64,000 nt of DNA from Laccaria trichodermophora (Eukaryota; Basidiomycota; Agaricomycetes; Agaricales; Hydnangiaceae): the NCBI GenBank assembly GCA_018417955.1, contig JACTVC010000034.1, positions 1-64,000 of the forward strand, written 5' to 3'. Positions 22,276-33,264 of this stretch are shown here, piece after piece. The stretch's first letter is position 1. The number at the start of each line of letters is the position of its first letter. The notes under the pieces were generated by a model. That model ran no database searches. It saw only the letters and a program-made list of their open reading frames with translations, and was not told the origin of the DNA. Made by a program: the position numbers and the translations under genes.

Positions 22276-23302
22276 ATGGAATCCTCCCGACGTAGGCACG
22301 AAGTTTTTTATTATGATGATGGAAATGTCGTCTTACAAGTGCGGAACTTTGTTATATCATGTTTTCAAGCCGTTGATTAACCTGCTTAATAGGCGTCAGA
22401 CCGGATGAACACGACCTTATATCGTCTTCATACTGGTATCCTGGCGAGGCGTTCTAAACTATTCGCAACGATTTTTTCACTCCCGCGAGACCTGTCAACG
22501 TCATCAGGTGCCCTGGATGGTCAAGATGATGACCATCCCTTTGTACTGCCATCAACCAATATCACGCCAGGAAAGTTCGAGCATTTGCTGACATACTTGC
22601 TTTGTGGGCCAAGGTGTGAATTACCCTACCCTTTCCATGATCTTATTTTCTGAGGAAGCTATTAGCGAATATCCAAGGGACAATGAATTCCTTGTTGCAA
22701 TCCTTGATCTCTCAACGTTCCTGGAGATCGAGGACGGGATCGCATATGCCATCAAAGAGTTTGAAGGCAGACCTGATTTCCACCCGGCACTTCAACTTGA
22801 ACTTGCCCGCCGTCATCGGATTGATCATTGGATTGAACCTGCATTCCGACAGCTCATCAGCCTGCCAGCTCTGACACTCTCCCTTGACGACGTCGTACGC
22901 ATCGGGATTGTTGCATTTCACTACCTCGTCCAGACCAAATCACGCATCGAGGAGCTCAAAAAAGGAATCGCCTATCATCCTCCAGAGGCGATCAATGACC
23001 CGGAGTGCCCCTCCCCCCTCCACTGTGATTATTCCTGGAAGAAGGAGTGGTGGAATGGTCTTGCGAAATTCCTCCTCCATCCGGATGCAGGTTTAATGGG
23101 ACATGAGATCCTCGCAGAGTTGGAGAAAGTCAAGATACCGGGCGTATGTGATGCTTGCCAAACGTTGACAGTGGCGTGGATCAAGGAACGGAAAGTTTTT
23201 CTCAAGGACGAAGAGTATATTAGTGACGCCGTTTCCGACTTGACGAAGATGCAGACTGATGAACCCATTAGAGCCTCACTTCGACAAGAAATTTCAATTT
23301 AA
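22276..23302 (+). CDS. BTB/POZ-domain protein inside the transposon
   Basis: Exons 22276-22338, 22393-22613 and 22666-23302 join in phase to 306 residues. The N-terminal half is a BTB fold (FYYDDGNVVLQ, LYRLHTGILARRSKLFATIF, FVLPSTNITPGKFEHLLTYL, then FLVAILDLSTFLEI). The C-terminal half has HPALQLELARRHRIDHWIEP and CPSPLHCDYSWKKEWWNGL, CDACQTLTVAWIKER and TDEPIRASLRQE. It matches a large agaricomycete BTB family of unknown targets; some BTB proteins are Cullin-3 adaptors. The gene lies between the transposase and the right inverted repeat, so it moves with the element if the ends are functional. The frame is intact. Confidence 0.85.
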
Positions 23303-23416
23303 CACACCCCAGCAATCTAAAACAACGCTACCAGTATTAGATTAAAATTATTTTTGTGACCATTCCCTAGATGAAACATCGTACAATAGCTAATACAGTT
23401 AATTAGACAGTACAAA

Positions 23417-23548
23417 TCAAAAATTGCGTGCAGTGGAAATAGTGTTGAAAGTTGCGCGCTAGTCGAAAGTTGCGTGCGCACTGGTCAAAAGTTGTGTGCA
23501 CGCTCGGAAAGTTGCGTGCGGGGATTAAATGTGCAGAACAACCGCCAT
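23417..23548 (-). repeat. Right terminal inverted repeat
   Basis: The reverse complement matches 17911-18020 and carries one additional internal unit of about 22 bp with a fourth GCAACTTTC-like motif. Confidence 0.9.
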
Positions 23549-23556
23549 AGGTTGTT
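23549..23556. repeat. Right target-site duplication
   Basis: AGGTTGTT, identical to 17903-17910. Confidence 0.9.
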
Positions 23557-23760
23557 AGCTTAAGGTTACGATCAGCGGAAAGTAACATCCCAAGGTAGCT
23601 CCTGCAAGACGACCTATTTACAGGTGGTGAGATAGTATAGAAATCTGCTGTGAGGTATCCAATATTCCACTCAAAGTCCGCAATGAATCCACGAGGCCAT
23701 TTCAGAATCAACAGAACTTGCAGAAGGCTACAAGGTTGAATCAAATACCGACTTGACAAG
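23557..23760 (-). pseudogene. Possible host coding exon split by the transposon
   Basis: The minus strand is open up to the insertion point (for example WPRGFIADFEWNIGYLTADF and LLSADRNLKLTT). If the element and one duplication copy are removed, the frame continues into the left flank and stops near 17791, about 107 codons in all. No family is recognised, so a gene is not proven. Confidence 0.35.
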
Positions 23761-23916
23761 CGGAAAGACGCTCACATTCGGCGACAACTGAAGGAAAAGT
23801 GTATCAGGAGATTATCTCTTTCAACAATAGTAATGACAAAGATCACTCACGCGCTTTCTTCCCTTCAGAGTTTATTGCCATATAGCATTTGTATGCTACG
23901 GAATAAAGCGGTCATG

Positions 23917-25122
23917 TCAGCGTAAAACTGTTGGTAGTTGAACGCAAAAGCGAAAAGCACCTGTAGCTATCGTACTATAAAGCTCCGATCTTAAAACTCC
24001 ATCTGTCTGGAGAATCTCCTTATCTTTCATCGAGTGCCACTTGGGATCAGGACTAGCCCACGCTTGCAGATAATCGGTATGAGAAACGGAGAGAAACACC
24101 GCATAGATTCACCACTCACTGCCAGATGGATAGATAATTTGAATTCGCTTTGTAAAAGTCCCGTCCGCTCTGGTCGCTTTCTTGGAGCCAAATACAATTG
24201 CTATGGGCGCGTCTTGCAGAATGCCTGGGTAGACGTCAGTTATAATGGTAATAGTATCGTCATCCTTCATGATAATTTCTCCCATATCATCTTCAAACGT
24301 TTGAAGATCGTGATCTGTCATCCCTTCCGCTTTAGCTATGCAAGCTTTCAAAGAAGCGACAGTGTGAGGCGGAGAAACAGAAAAAATATCGATGCGACCC
24401 AAAGAGGTATCATCTTTATCGAAAGATGTCTTCGAGGTCACCTCTCCGGTCTCATCGTAAACACGATAATGGACTGAATGACCCCAATGAGCGCTGTTTT
24501 AACTAACAGGATGAACACGCACCAAAACGTGTTTGAACCTGATCCTCAACCCATTGGTCCAATGCCTCGCTTTGAATTGACGCTGGGGACCGTTTCCCAC
24601 TTTCCTGGGAGCCAACGACAAGAGCTAACGGATCAAGTGAGGACGAGCCTGGCCCATGATCCCCTCGAAACGAGAGACGAGCAGCACCGTCCACGGGTAC
24701 CTTTTCCGAGAGAGATAGATACAATACGCAGCTTTCGGGCGCTGCTGAGAAACCCTCGACTTTGCAGAGATGCTTCTTCAGCGATGCGGCCGTATGCGGT
24801 GGCGCCACCGATCTAGGCAATACGCGACTGATGAAAGCATTGTTGGAGTAGATGGGGTTGTTCGATTTGATTGGTCCGTCTTGGGCGTATAGGCGATAGT
24901 AGACTGTGGCAGATTAGATAAACAATGTAAGAGGAAGCGAAGGGGCAACGTACTATAGCGACGACCGGGCCCAGGGTTCTAAGACTTTCGAGATTAGATA
25001 GGTCGCAGAAGTGGGTGGACACTCACGGGCTCGGTTCCCCCTAAACCATCCGACGAAGCTGACCCAGAGTTTCTTCCGTCGCTGAGCAGATTGGGTGGTG
25101 ATGCACCGTCACCAATGGTCAT
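23917..25122 (-). CDS. Two-module LGRI/PPHT family protein (copy A)
   Basis: Five exons: 25027-25122, 24954-24978 (25-nt mini-exon), 24523-24903, 24120-24473 and 23917-24062. Exon 1 ends SASSDGLGGTEP. The mini-exon and exon 3 join to make YIYYRLYAQDG. Module 1 has PRSVAPPHTAASLKKHLCKV, a LYLSLSEKVPVDG strand region and DPLALVV. Module 2 has VYDETGEVTSK-type start, SLGRIDIFSVSPPHTVASLK, LQTFEDD and PIAIVF. A C-terminal patch reads WASPDPKWHSM and LQTDGVL. The family is expanded in agaricomycetes as far as I recall, without a known role. Each module has roughly the size and strand pattern of a ubiquitin-like fold, which is only a guess. The gene is divergent from copy B. Confidence 0.7.
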
Positions 25123-25546
25123 CGTTGGGTCCTAAGATAGCCCACGGTTCTGCTGTCGGTGTTGATCGGCGCTTGTCAAGGAGTGATCATGTGGACGCCG
25201 CACAGCCTGCACCAATCCACATTGTGGCTATCTATGAGTGTCTATGACAGGGGTGACTATTCCGTCAGTTTGGTCTTAAGTAGGTGGATGGACGTGGATG
25301 AACAAGGAATGAGTTGGAAGGGGGAACTCAGCTTTGGCCTGGCCATACTTATTTCCAGTCGCATTCCTGTTGATAATGATGATTGCGTATTTGGAACGAC
25401 AGTAGTAAGTACTCGGTGGCCGTCACTAGGAGCAAAGGGGACTTACAGAGTTGCCGGGCTGGTGCGACGACCTGAGCCTAGACCCCAATATCACGTGGTA
25501 CTGTTCGAACCCGGGCGCTAATAGTAATGAGGATCAGTGGATACGA
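25123..25546. other. Shared divergent promoter region of copies A and B
   Basis: 424 bp separate the two head-to-head starts. Open frames here lack family support and look incidental. No clear promoter motif was identified. Confidence 0.4.
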
Positions 25547-26719
25547 ATGACCACCAGCGAAGGAAGACAAAGCCTTGACCAGTTGATCGACGGAAGAAAT
25601 TCTGTGCAGGCCGCATCAGATGGTCGTGGAGGAACGGAACCCGTGAGTTTCCTCCCAGCCTGAGTCCCACCTCGACCTATCTAATTTTGAACGCAGCACC
25701 CTGGGCCCAGTGCTCGCTACGGTACGATATCCGCTTGCTTTTGCTAACTTCATTCATCTTACATGGCGCAGTCTACTACCGGCTGTATACTCAAGAGGGA
25801 CCAATTACATCATACAATCCTATCTATTCCAACAATCCTTTCATCAGCCGCATAATTCCTAGATCGGTGCCACCACCGCGAACCGCCGCGTCGCTGAAGA
25901 GACATCTATGCAAGATCGAAGGCTTCTCAGCGCCCGAAAGCTGCACCTTGTATTTATCTCTCTCGGAAAACGTACCCGTGGACAGTGGCACTCGTCTTTC
26001 CCTTCAAGGGGACTTGGGGCCAGGTTTGTCGACATCTGATCCTGTCGCTCTTGTTATTAGTCCCCAGGAAAGTGGAAAGCGGTCTCCGGCGTCAGTCGAG
26101 ACAAGGGCATCAGGTGAAATCGGGGAACAGGTTCAAGCACGTTATGGTGCGTATTCATCCTTCGATTTCAAAGCGGCGCTTATTGAAGTTATTCAGTTCA
26201 TTACCGCATTTACGACGAGAGCGGTGAAGTCACCTCGAAGATGTCCTTCAATGGAGAGGATATCTCGCTGGGCCGCATCGAGACTCTATCTGTTCCGCCC
26301 CCTCACACCATCGCTTCTTTGAAGTCTGGCATAATTAAATCTGAAGGGGTGTCGGCTCGTGATCTCCAAGTCTTTGAGGACGACACGGGCGAAATTACCA
26401 TGAAAGATGACGATATAATCCCCCTTCCTGCTGACACCTATCCAGGTAATGTGGAAGAGCAACCCATAGCAATTGTGTACAAGGAAGCTAGAACACCAGA
26501 CCTTGGGGCTTTTACAATGAAGCTCAGATGCACGTACTATTCCTGTGTGTGATTATAATATACGTCTCTCGTCCACACTTTTCTCATAAATGACTTTTTA
26601 GTGTGGGCTAGTGATGATCCCGACTGGCACTCACTGAAGCCTGGGGAGATTTTCCACACAGATGGAATATTGAGAAAGAAATTGTATAAGACGAATACAC
26701 TAGGTGACTTTGGCATTTG
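25547..26719 (+). CDS. Two-module LGRI/PPHT family protein (copy B)
   Basis: Exons 25547-25642, 25697-25721, 25772-26146, 26197-26544 and 26602-26719 mirror copy A exon for exon, including a 96-nt exon 1 and a 25-nt mini-exon; the frame is intact. Module 1 reads VYYRLYTQEG, SRIIPRSVPPPRTAASLK, LYLSLSENVPVDS and DPVALVI. Module 2 reads VHYRIYDESGEV, SLGRIETLSVPPPHTIASLK, LQVFEDDTGEI and PIAIVYKE. The C-terminal patch has WASDDPDWHSLKPGEIFHTD. No signal peptide, membrane helix or catalytic motif is visible. The last splice donor (at 26545) is the least certain junction. Confidence 0.75.
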
Positions 26720-27327
26720 AATTGAACTTGGGCCATCACGCTGATAGGCCTGCACACTGTAGAATCTGATTGCTATATAGCATTAAACTCTGAGGGGAAA
26801 AGAGCTTGTAAGTTTTCTTTCCGTGGCGCGGGGTGTTCTTACGCCACTCCTCTTCACAGATGTCTCCAACCGTGAGCTTTTCTATCCAATACCTAGACTG
26901 ATACTCAAATTTGGGGCTTGTTTTTTACCTCGTAGACTGGGCGAAGTTTTGTTGATCCACCCCCGTATTCTCTCATGTAGACTAGGACTCATCTCTGGGG
27001 ATGATTTTCTCCTGTACTCTAATGTGAACACAATCGACATTTTCCTCTGTGAACTGGTCTGCTGTATGGATTAATACGAAGTTCACTGGGTTGTACAAGA
27101 TAAATTATTTCAATCTTCATGTGAAGTAATAATATACAACACGCATAGAATTTACGCTCGCATACCGCAACCTGGTGCTCTCTTCCGTAAGTTACCAATA
27201 AGTAATACATGTCCGAGCTTGAAGTTTCGAACATGTGTTTTTGTCGAAATAAAAACTAAAGCGCTAATCCTGTCTACTCACGGGAAGCTCATTATGTCTC
27301 CACCCGACAAACACAAAAAAATGAAAC
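26720..27327. other. No gene supported
   Basis: Only scattered short frames; 3' flank of copy B and of the prenyltransferase. Confidence 0.5.
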
Positions 27328-29103
27328 TCACTGTAGCCAAACTTCGGGGGAGAAATAACTCGTTAGCTCCCAACCTCCTGACTTGAGGGCAAAAGTAACA
27401 TATGTGTGAATTCCTGTCCTATAGTGAAGGGGACGGTGCACACTTTGAAGAAAACTGAGGAAGAATGGGACGCGCGCAGTGAAGCGAACTCACAAAGCTT
27501 CTTCAACTTCCCGAGAAACCCAACCCAATCCACTGTGTCCATTTCGGGGGCCCAAAATCCCGATATTCTTTTGGCTGTAGAACCGTTCGACTGCCTGAGT
27601 AATGAAGAGGTCATTTTTGCAATAGTAACTGTTATATGTAAGTCATGAACGGCAACCAGAATAGTTCACGAACTTTACAGGGAGATAGACCTTCGGAAAT
27701 ACGGTGTCCTTTCCAGCGACGAGGGAATAGTAATAGAGTAAACCGCCGATCGGATGTTGTGCACGAGAAAGCTTGATGCCGTTTTCCTCGCTGTCTGGGA
27801 TTATCGCTTCATCAAGGCACGGAATATCGAGGTCCCGATCAACCGACGAAATTGAGTTAGGAAATAGATTATTCCACAAACATTCCATATGTGAAATGGC
27901 GACTTGCATTTCGGGTGAGTTCAGCCTTCCGCCCAGGGTAAGTGACCGCTTTGCATCCGACCATGACGTTCCCACCTTGGGTCGGCAGTAGAGCTAGCAA
28001 ATGATTATCATCAATTTCTTTGACGAAACTATCGCAAGAAATACCTTGAGTCTATTTTTTGAACTCCGGACACAATCCATGGCGAGTATCTGGATACGCG
28101 GTTTGTGGTCATCGTCCAGGCATTCGAAATAAGATAATAGTAGCTCCAAAGGCTTGACTAGTCCCGAATCTAGCTGAGAAACGAGACGACGCAGGGGGGT
28201 GTAGTCGACATCCCACAGATTGATAGGTGATCTGGAGGTACCTTCCGACGCAACGTGTATCAACGAGGGGGTTGGACTTGGGGCAGGGAGGTAGTACGCT
28301 TTCAGGGAAAGTGTACCCGCTGGATTGAAATCGAAACCTATGGTGGCACTTCAATGAGGATGTCTTGCGGCTTGCAGCAGGGAATCGACACACCAACAAA
28401 AAATCTACTTCCCTCAGGTATCTCATTCTTTTCGTAGTTTGGAAAAAGGAAATCTTCTGTTGTACGCCGCCAGGACATGTTATCCTCATCGCAGAGCACA
28501 ATACCCAAGCTTCCATTAGGGGAAACCAAGTAGTCGAGTACCGCTGATCCGCGCAATGGCATCCCAGAGTGCGGGTCTCTGTAAGATTTCAGATTTGCAA
28601 AGCACCCATCCAGCGTGGTGGGACCCACCTGGGTTCGATCGCAAACCTCACCTCACGGTTAGCGCGATCTTTCGTTGTCCCGGTTGGCGGAATGACCCAG
28701 CTGAGCTCCACTGGACTTCCGTCGATTGTCATGACGGATGCCGCCCCGGAAGAGTTAGCTGGACCCATCATGTTGATGATTCGGGCATAGACGAAACACA
28801 AGAAACGGCATTGTGAAGAAAATGGGAATTTCGCAGTTTGGAGCATAGAAGAGAACGGAGCGCCTAGCTTACGCCACCAAAATTCATCTGTAGGGGTTAA
28901 CGAGGGTAGTATCTGCGCAACATGTTTAAGACGTTGGGATGTAAAATTTTGAACAACGTTACCCAAGTTAAAATATCATATATCGACGCCCTGTTGGATT
29001 CTGGAACCGGAAGGCGGTCTCTGCGAATAGGAAAATCTTCTCCGAACAAAGATAAAATGATAGCTCTAACAGCCGACTCCGTAGCAGTATGATCGATGGC
29101 CAT
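27328..29103 (-). CDS. DMATS-type aromatic prenyltransferase
   Basis: About seven exons, including 28963-29103, 28629-28912, 28394-28578, 28045-28337 and a fifth starting at 27993. The last ends at TGA 27328-27330. Family landmarks appear in order: FWWRKLGAPFSSML, DGSPVELSW (the conserved Glu that assists indole activation), VRFAIEP, FVGFDFNPAGTLSLKAYYLP, IQILAMDC and NRLKLYCRPK, SLTLGGRL, KVYLPV, CKNDLFITQAVERFY, and C-terminal TGIHTYVTFALKSGGWEL then SYFSPE. The KAY, RLKLY and KVY motifs supply pyrophosphate-binding Lys, Arg and Tyr residues in the ABBA fold. Such enzymes transfer dimethylallyl or longer prenyl groups to tryptophan-like or other aromatic substrates; the substrate cannot be read from sequence. 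The splice near 27680 is uncertain. MFS transporters lie downstream. Confidence 0.85.
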
Positions 29104-31129
29104 CTTGTGGGGAGACGTCGATTGATGCCCTGCAATTGAGTTAAAGTCTTTTTCAGTTTCGAGTTATACTTAGACACACCGTAAATAATCCAGTCGTCTT
29201 CTCAAGCTCTCACGCGAGGTGTCCAATTGGAGGGTAGAAAGTGTTGTTGTTAGGTTCAACGGAAGGCTTTATGACATGTGAGAATAAGGCTGACGTTGAT
29301 TATCAGCGAGTGGGTCAACGAGTGGGTCCTGACCAAAGGCACTTTCACAAGTCTGCTATTCGAGAATCTTCGACTCCTTGTGGATAATAACGACCCATGA
29401 CGTGGTAAGAGTGGGGCAATAAGGCAAGTCTTGTACGACGTTTTATCGGACTTCGTAAATTTTCTGATCTCTTGTACCTCGCTTTTCTGAATAAGTCAAT
29501 CGCTGGACAGGGTCGAGTCATCATGAGAAAAGCATGGGCCGGTTATCTCGACAAACAAATGTTACAAAAGCCAACAACCATGTTGAGATCGACTCTTGGT
29601 TGATGCAAGGGCCCCTGGCCTCCAAACGTTGACAGTCAACGAAAAATCCATAGGATAGGACTATCTGCATACCAGTTGCTGAGTGGGCAAATCCTCACAA
29701 GCGGCTGGCCCTGAGTTGGAGGTAGTTCGACATTCGTCATCCTTCCTGGCGGAATGTCTTCGAAATGGACGCGCAGAAGGTGCCAAGAGGACCACCGGGA
29801 AATACAAGTCAAAGCGAAACACTGATCATGATGTGATATCGCCTGAGATCGCCCTGTAATACACAAACTCCTTGAAAGAAGGCACATACTTCCTCCACGG
29901 CCGTCTCCGAGCTCAAATGTAGAGTTAGAACTGAGGCCAAGTGGCGAGCTGTAACAGGTCGCATGACCCAGGAACCGCAGCCATGGTTTCCGGGACACGG
30001 TAAGTTCAGACAACTTTGAGTTCGACAGTCCACTGATAACATTCGGTGATGGCGCCACCCAATTTGGAAAGCCAGTGCCAATGGGCAGCCTCATCAAAAA
30101 CCGTGGTCCTAGAACTGGGAACGATACCTCGAGGAGCATCAACGTTTGATTGTGCACAGTTGAGCGAAGGTGTGCTGATAAACCCCTCAAATTTCCAAAG
30201 GATCAGGAAAAAGGCTCAAAACTTACAGTTGCCTTTTCAAAGAGGCAGGAGCTCGAGTTTGAGGGCATGTACACACGGGGACATGTCGTTGATACCCTGT
30301 CATCAAATTTGTACCGCGAGCGTCGCAGCCCGATCTACGGCACTTCACGCAACATGTTTTGAGAACAAGTATCCCATGAGAATAATCACGTTCACCTGTC
30401 ATTAGGTACCCGCTTCAACCATCTAACAGCAACCAACGCCTTCCCTTGCCGAGAACCAGGGTGACGATAACATGTCGATAAACGAGAGTTCGATTTGACG
30501 CAGAGATGACCTTGATTTTTGATTGTCGAACGAAAGAGACGAGGAAGCCTGAGGTGGGTTGTGATCAAATTTTCAGACCATGCGTGATAGGCTCGTGACC
30601 ATCCGTTTCTTCAAACTCCGCAAGCTCCATTCAAGAAACGGCTGGGACAAACGAACACACTTTGGCAGGGTCACGCTTTTGTGACACGGGACTTAGTGAA
30701 AAAAAAAAACGGTTCACGCTCTGTGCTACACAATCACAACGACAACACAACTCGACCACTACTCACCACTTCCTTTGAGCCTTCATCACCATCGAAGGGT
30801 TCCTCACTAGCATCCATTCCCCTCAATCTCGCTTCCTCGGGCTCCCTCTCAACACTCTCATCCACCAATATGCCTTGCCGACATCTTCGCCTGCCGTCGC
30901 TGCTGGATTTTCAAGGGGTGTGGACTCAGGTTAGTTGAGGGATTGGGAGTTGCAGGACCTGGCTACAGATGAGTTGAGGGTTTGAGAGTGGCAGGAGCTG
31001 GCAGCTCAGATGGTGGGCAAACCCGGTAAGTGGTGCTTTTTCGCCCTCGGTACTGCAGCTCAGTCATGCACTCTCAGCTTACGTCTTGTGGCTGTCATAT
31101 ACCCACGCCTAGCTCGCCTTCCTCAGCCT
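29104..31129. other. Mostly non-coding; one unresolved minus-strand coding-like stretch
   Basis: Between 29640 and 30400 the minus strand has peptides such as NVDAPRGIVPSSRTTVFDEA and HWHWLSKLGGAITE in one frame. I could neither assemble nor identify them; a decayed gene is possible. An imperfect direct repeat of about 35 bp (GAGTTGAGGG type) lies at about 30932-31002. Confidence 0.3.
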
Positions 31130-31352
31130 GCACCTTCCCAATGTTGGCACAGGACCCCACATCGGTGCTGCCGTAGGCACCATTCTCAAGCAGAACGGGT
31201 ACCGCATCGCACTTCGTTCCTGAAACCCCAAGATCGACGAAACGGAAGCAGGTTTCTAACCTGTCAAAGTTGATGGTAGCAGCTCCAAGAGCATTCAAGC
31301 TGCGTTCCGGACCGTCCTTGCAGAGCTTGGGCCTAACGTCGTCATTTACAAT
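31130..31352 (+). pseudogene. Decayed short-chain dehydrogenase/reductase, N-terminal part
   Basis: One frame reads LPNVGTGPHIGAAVGTILKQ and NGYRIALRS, a Rossmann nucleotide-binding start like the SDR glycine motif. It continues as NPKIDETEAGF, PVKVDGSSSKSIQAAFRTVL and LGPNVVIYNV, the usual order. Two in-frame stops (TGA near 31222 and TAA near 31257) and the lack of the YxxxK region show it is a relic. It may once have belonged with the neighbouring prenyltransferase and transporters. Confidence 0.6.
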
Positions 31353-33264
31353 GTTTTCATTCAAAACCTTTCTACATGCATTTATTAGCTTTGAATGCTA
31401 CTTTTTTGTAATCACATTATTAGAATCAAATAGTCTGTATAGATGTGTAGCTAGAAAAACTACTTTCATGATGTTTTGGACAAGTGTTGGTGAAGTTGGG
31501 TGAATGTTCACAGAAATTTCACTAAGTCAGCGTCACACGCGGGAGTCCCTGCCAAATCGTGTTCGTTTGTCCCAGTCGTTCTGAGGTGTTCTTATTTTTC
31601 GCAGTCCGCCTGATGTTTGACCCCACAACAAAGCCACAACAAGTGGCAAACACCTTAGAACGACTGGCTAGCGAGTCTAACCTCTTATCGGCAGTTTGGT
31701 CAGTTACCGGTCCTGGAATCGGGATGGAAACATTTTTCAAAGCTAGTATGAAGTGTCTTCCAGGCTGGAAGGATTGAAAAGTCCAGATATGTGATAGCCA
31801 ATGACTTGGCTAGTATGTTGAGATCAATATTAATCGAGACATCCAAGACAAAGGATGTCGGCGATGAAGCGTGGATTGTTTAGACGCAAAAATAGGTAGT
31901 ATATGCGTTCGCCACAGAGTTCAACTTCTGGAAATAATCGAGGCCTTGAAAGGCGGCGAATCCCACAAGCCCCGACGTCTGTTGACATTCATGAGACATC
32001 GTCTCGGAATTTTCAGTACGTTTGGGCAAGGTCCATTTTTAGTACGTTTCGGCGAGGTCCGTTGTTCTCAATCTGCACAATTTAAATCATTGCCAAAAAA
32101 ATCAACCAGTCACCACCGCAGCCGACTCGCACCCTTAACGCAGGTTTTGGTCAAGTTTTGGTTGGGTTTTGGCTTGAGGTGAAATGAAGAGTGCTCTTAG
32201 CCTTGATGCTGTCGGTCACGACTATCATATTTCGCATTCCTTAAGCTCGATGGTGCTGCCTTGCCGCGCATTCAAAAGCTCCTACTCTTGTGTTTGCGCA
32301 ATGTCGAGGAAATTCGGTTAGTATTTGGAAAAGGTCACAGTTGCACGGACGAATGGATTGAACAAGGTTACGTCTCTCTGGAAATAAGATCGATTTGTGA
32401 TGAGTACCCACAACGTAAGGGCCTGAATAAAAACGTACAAGAAACAGGGGGCGGCAAGAAGATAGTTAGTGTCGTGGCTCGGACGACACTACTTATCGAC
32501 AATGATTGAAAATCGACTTGCCTCTAGTATTAAGAATGAAATCCTGGAATTTGAAGCACCGGGTAACATTTGTAACTGCTTTGTTCTGATCGATTATCTT
32601 ATGCAAGCTAACTACATGCGTCTACATTTTGCTCGAGCGTCTCGCCTTGCATCTGGAAAAAAATAAGAGGGGAAAGACAACAGCTGGTGCTTCATGAGTT
32701 GGATGAGATAAATTTCCTTCAGGTTATATGGGCTTCCCTCCGACACCCGCTAACCCAGGAATCAACGGTTGGTACTTTGCTAATTGAATAGTGAACTGGA
32801 AGCTTTCTGTAGGCGCATTTTGTCTTTCCGCTGAAGTTACATTTGTGTAGCATCATTCTGATCTTTGTCTGATATTATTACATAGGCTCGTGACCAGCCT
32901 GTATATGAGAACTTTGTATATCGCAGGTACTTCTCATATACAAAACGGTCACTGGTCTACTCATGACATAGCTTTAACGAGACGCGCTTGTCCGACCACG
33001 TGACGATCCAACCACGTCAATACATCCAAATAAGGACCAACAATATCAGTACACTACTTTCCTGGCGAAGTAAGCTCAAGTGAAACCAGCGACTACCAAA
33101 TTTTTTCATCGCATGAAGTGTTGAAGTCATAATGAGAAAGACTCGGATGGAGGGGGACGCCCCTCATGTAACAATGTAGAAAGGAGTGGCTAGTAAACAA
33201 TATGCACCATAATGAATAGCAAAGTTACTCCTTTACACAACCGTAAACGATACCACCATCAAGG
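31353..33264. other. No gene supported; one short hairpin
   Basis: Frames such as 31559-31777 and 31871-32182 look incidental. A hairpin at 32901-32941 is listed separately. Confidence 0.45.
32901..32941. repeat. Inverted repeat with 11-bp arms
   Basis: GTATATGAGAA and TTCTCATATAC flank a 19-base loop. Outside the arms GACCAG and CTGGTC also face each other, so the structure may be a small MITE-like hairpin. Confidence 0.6.

Larger units (their letters stand above)
17911..23548. mobile_element. 5.6-kb TIR DNA transposon with integrase-like DDE transposase and BTB cargo
   Basis: The element starts ATGGCGG and ends CCGCCAT, has long inverted ends (110 and 132 bp) and is flanked by AGGTTGTT on both sides. 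Inside, from left to right, are a minus-strand accessory gene, a minus-strand DDE transposase and a plus-strand BTB gene. An 8-bp duplication is shared by hAT, P and KDZ groups. However, the transposase is integrase-like, resembling a type known in mushrooms and animals (possibly the IS3EU or Ginger neighbourhood; my classification is tentative). Exact target duplications argue for a fairly recent insertion, though one element gene has a nonsense codon. Confidence 0.9.

Noticed and set aside
17902..23557. 9-bp target duplication for the large transposon
   Set aside because: A ninth base matches only by shifting into the element, which would make its ends asymmetric; 8 bp keeps ATGGCGG/CCGCCAT symmetric.
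25159..25521. 120-codon frame between copies A and B
   Set aside because: No motif, no splice partner, and it fills the divergent promoter spacer.
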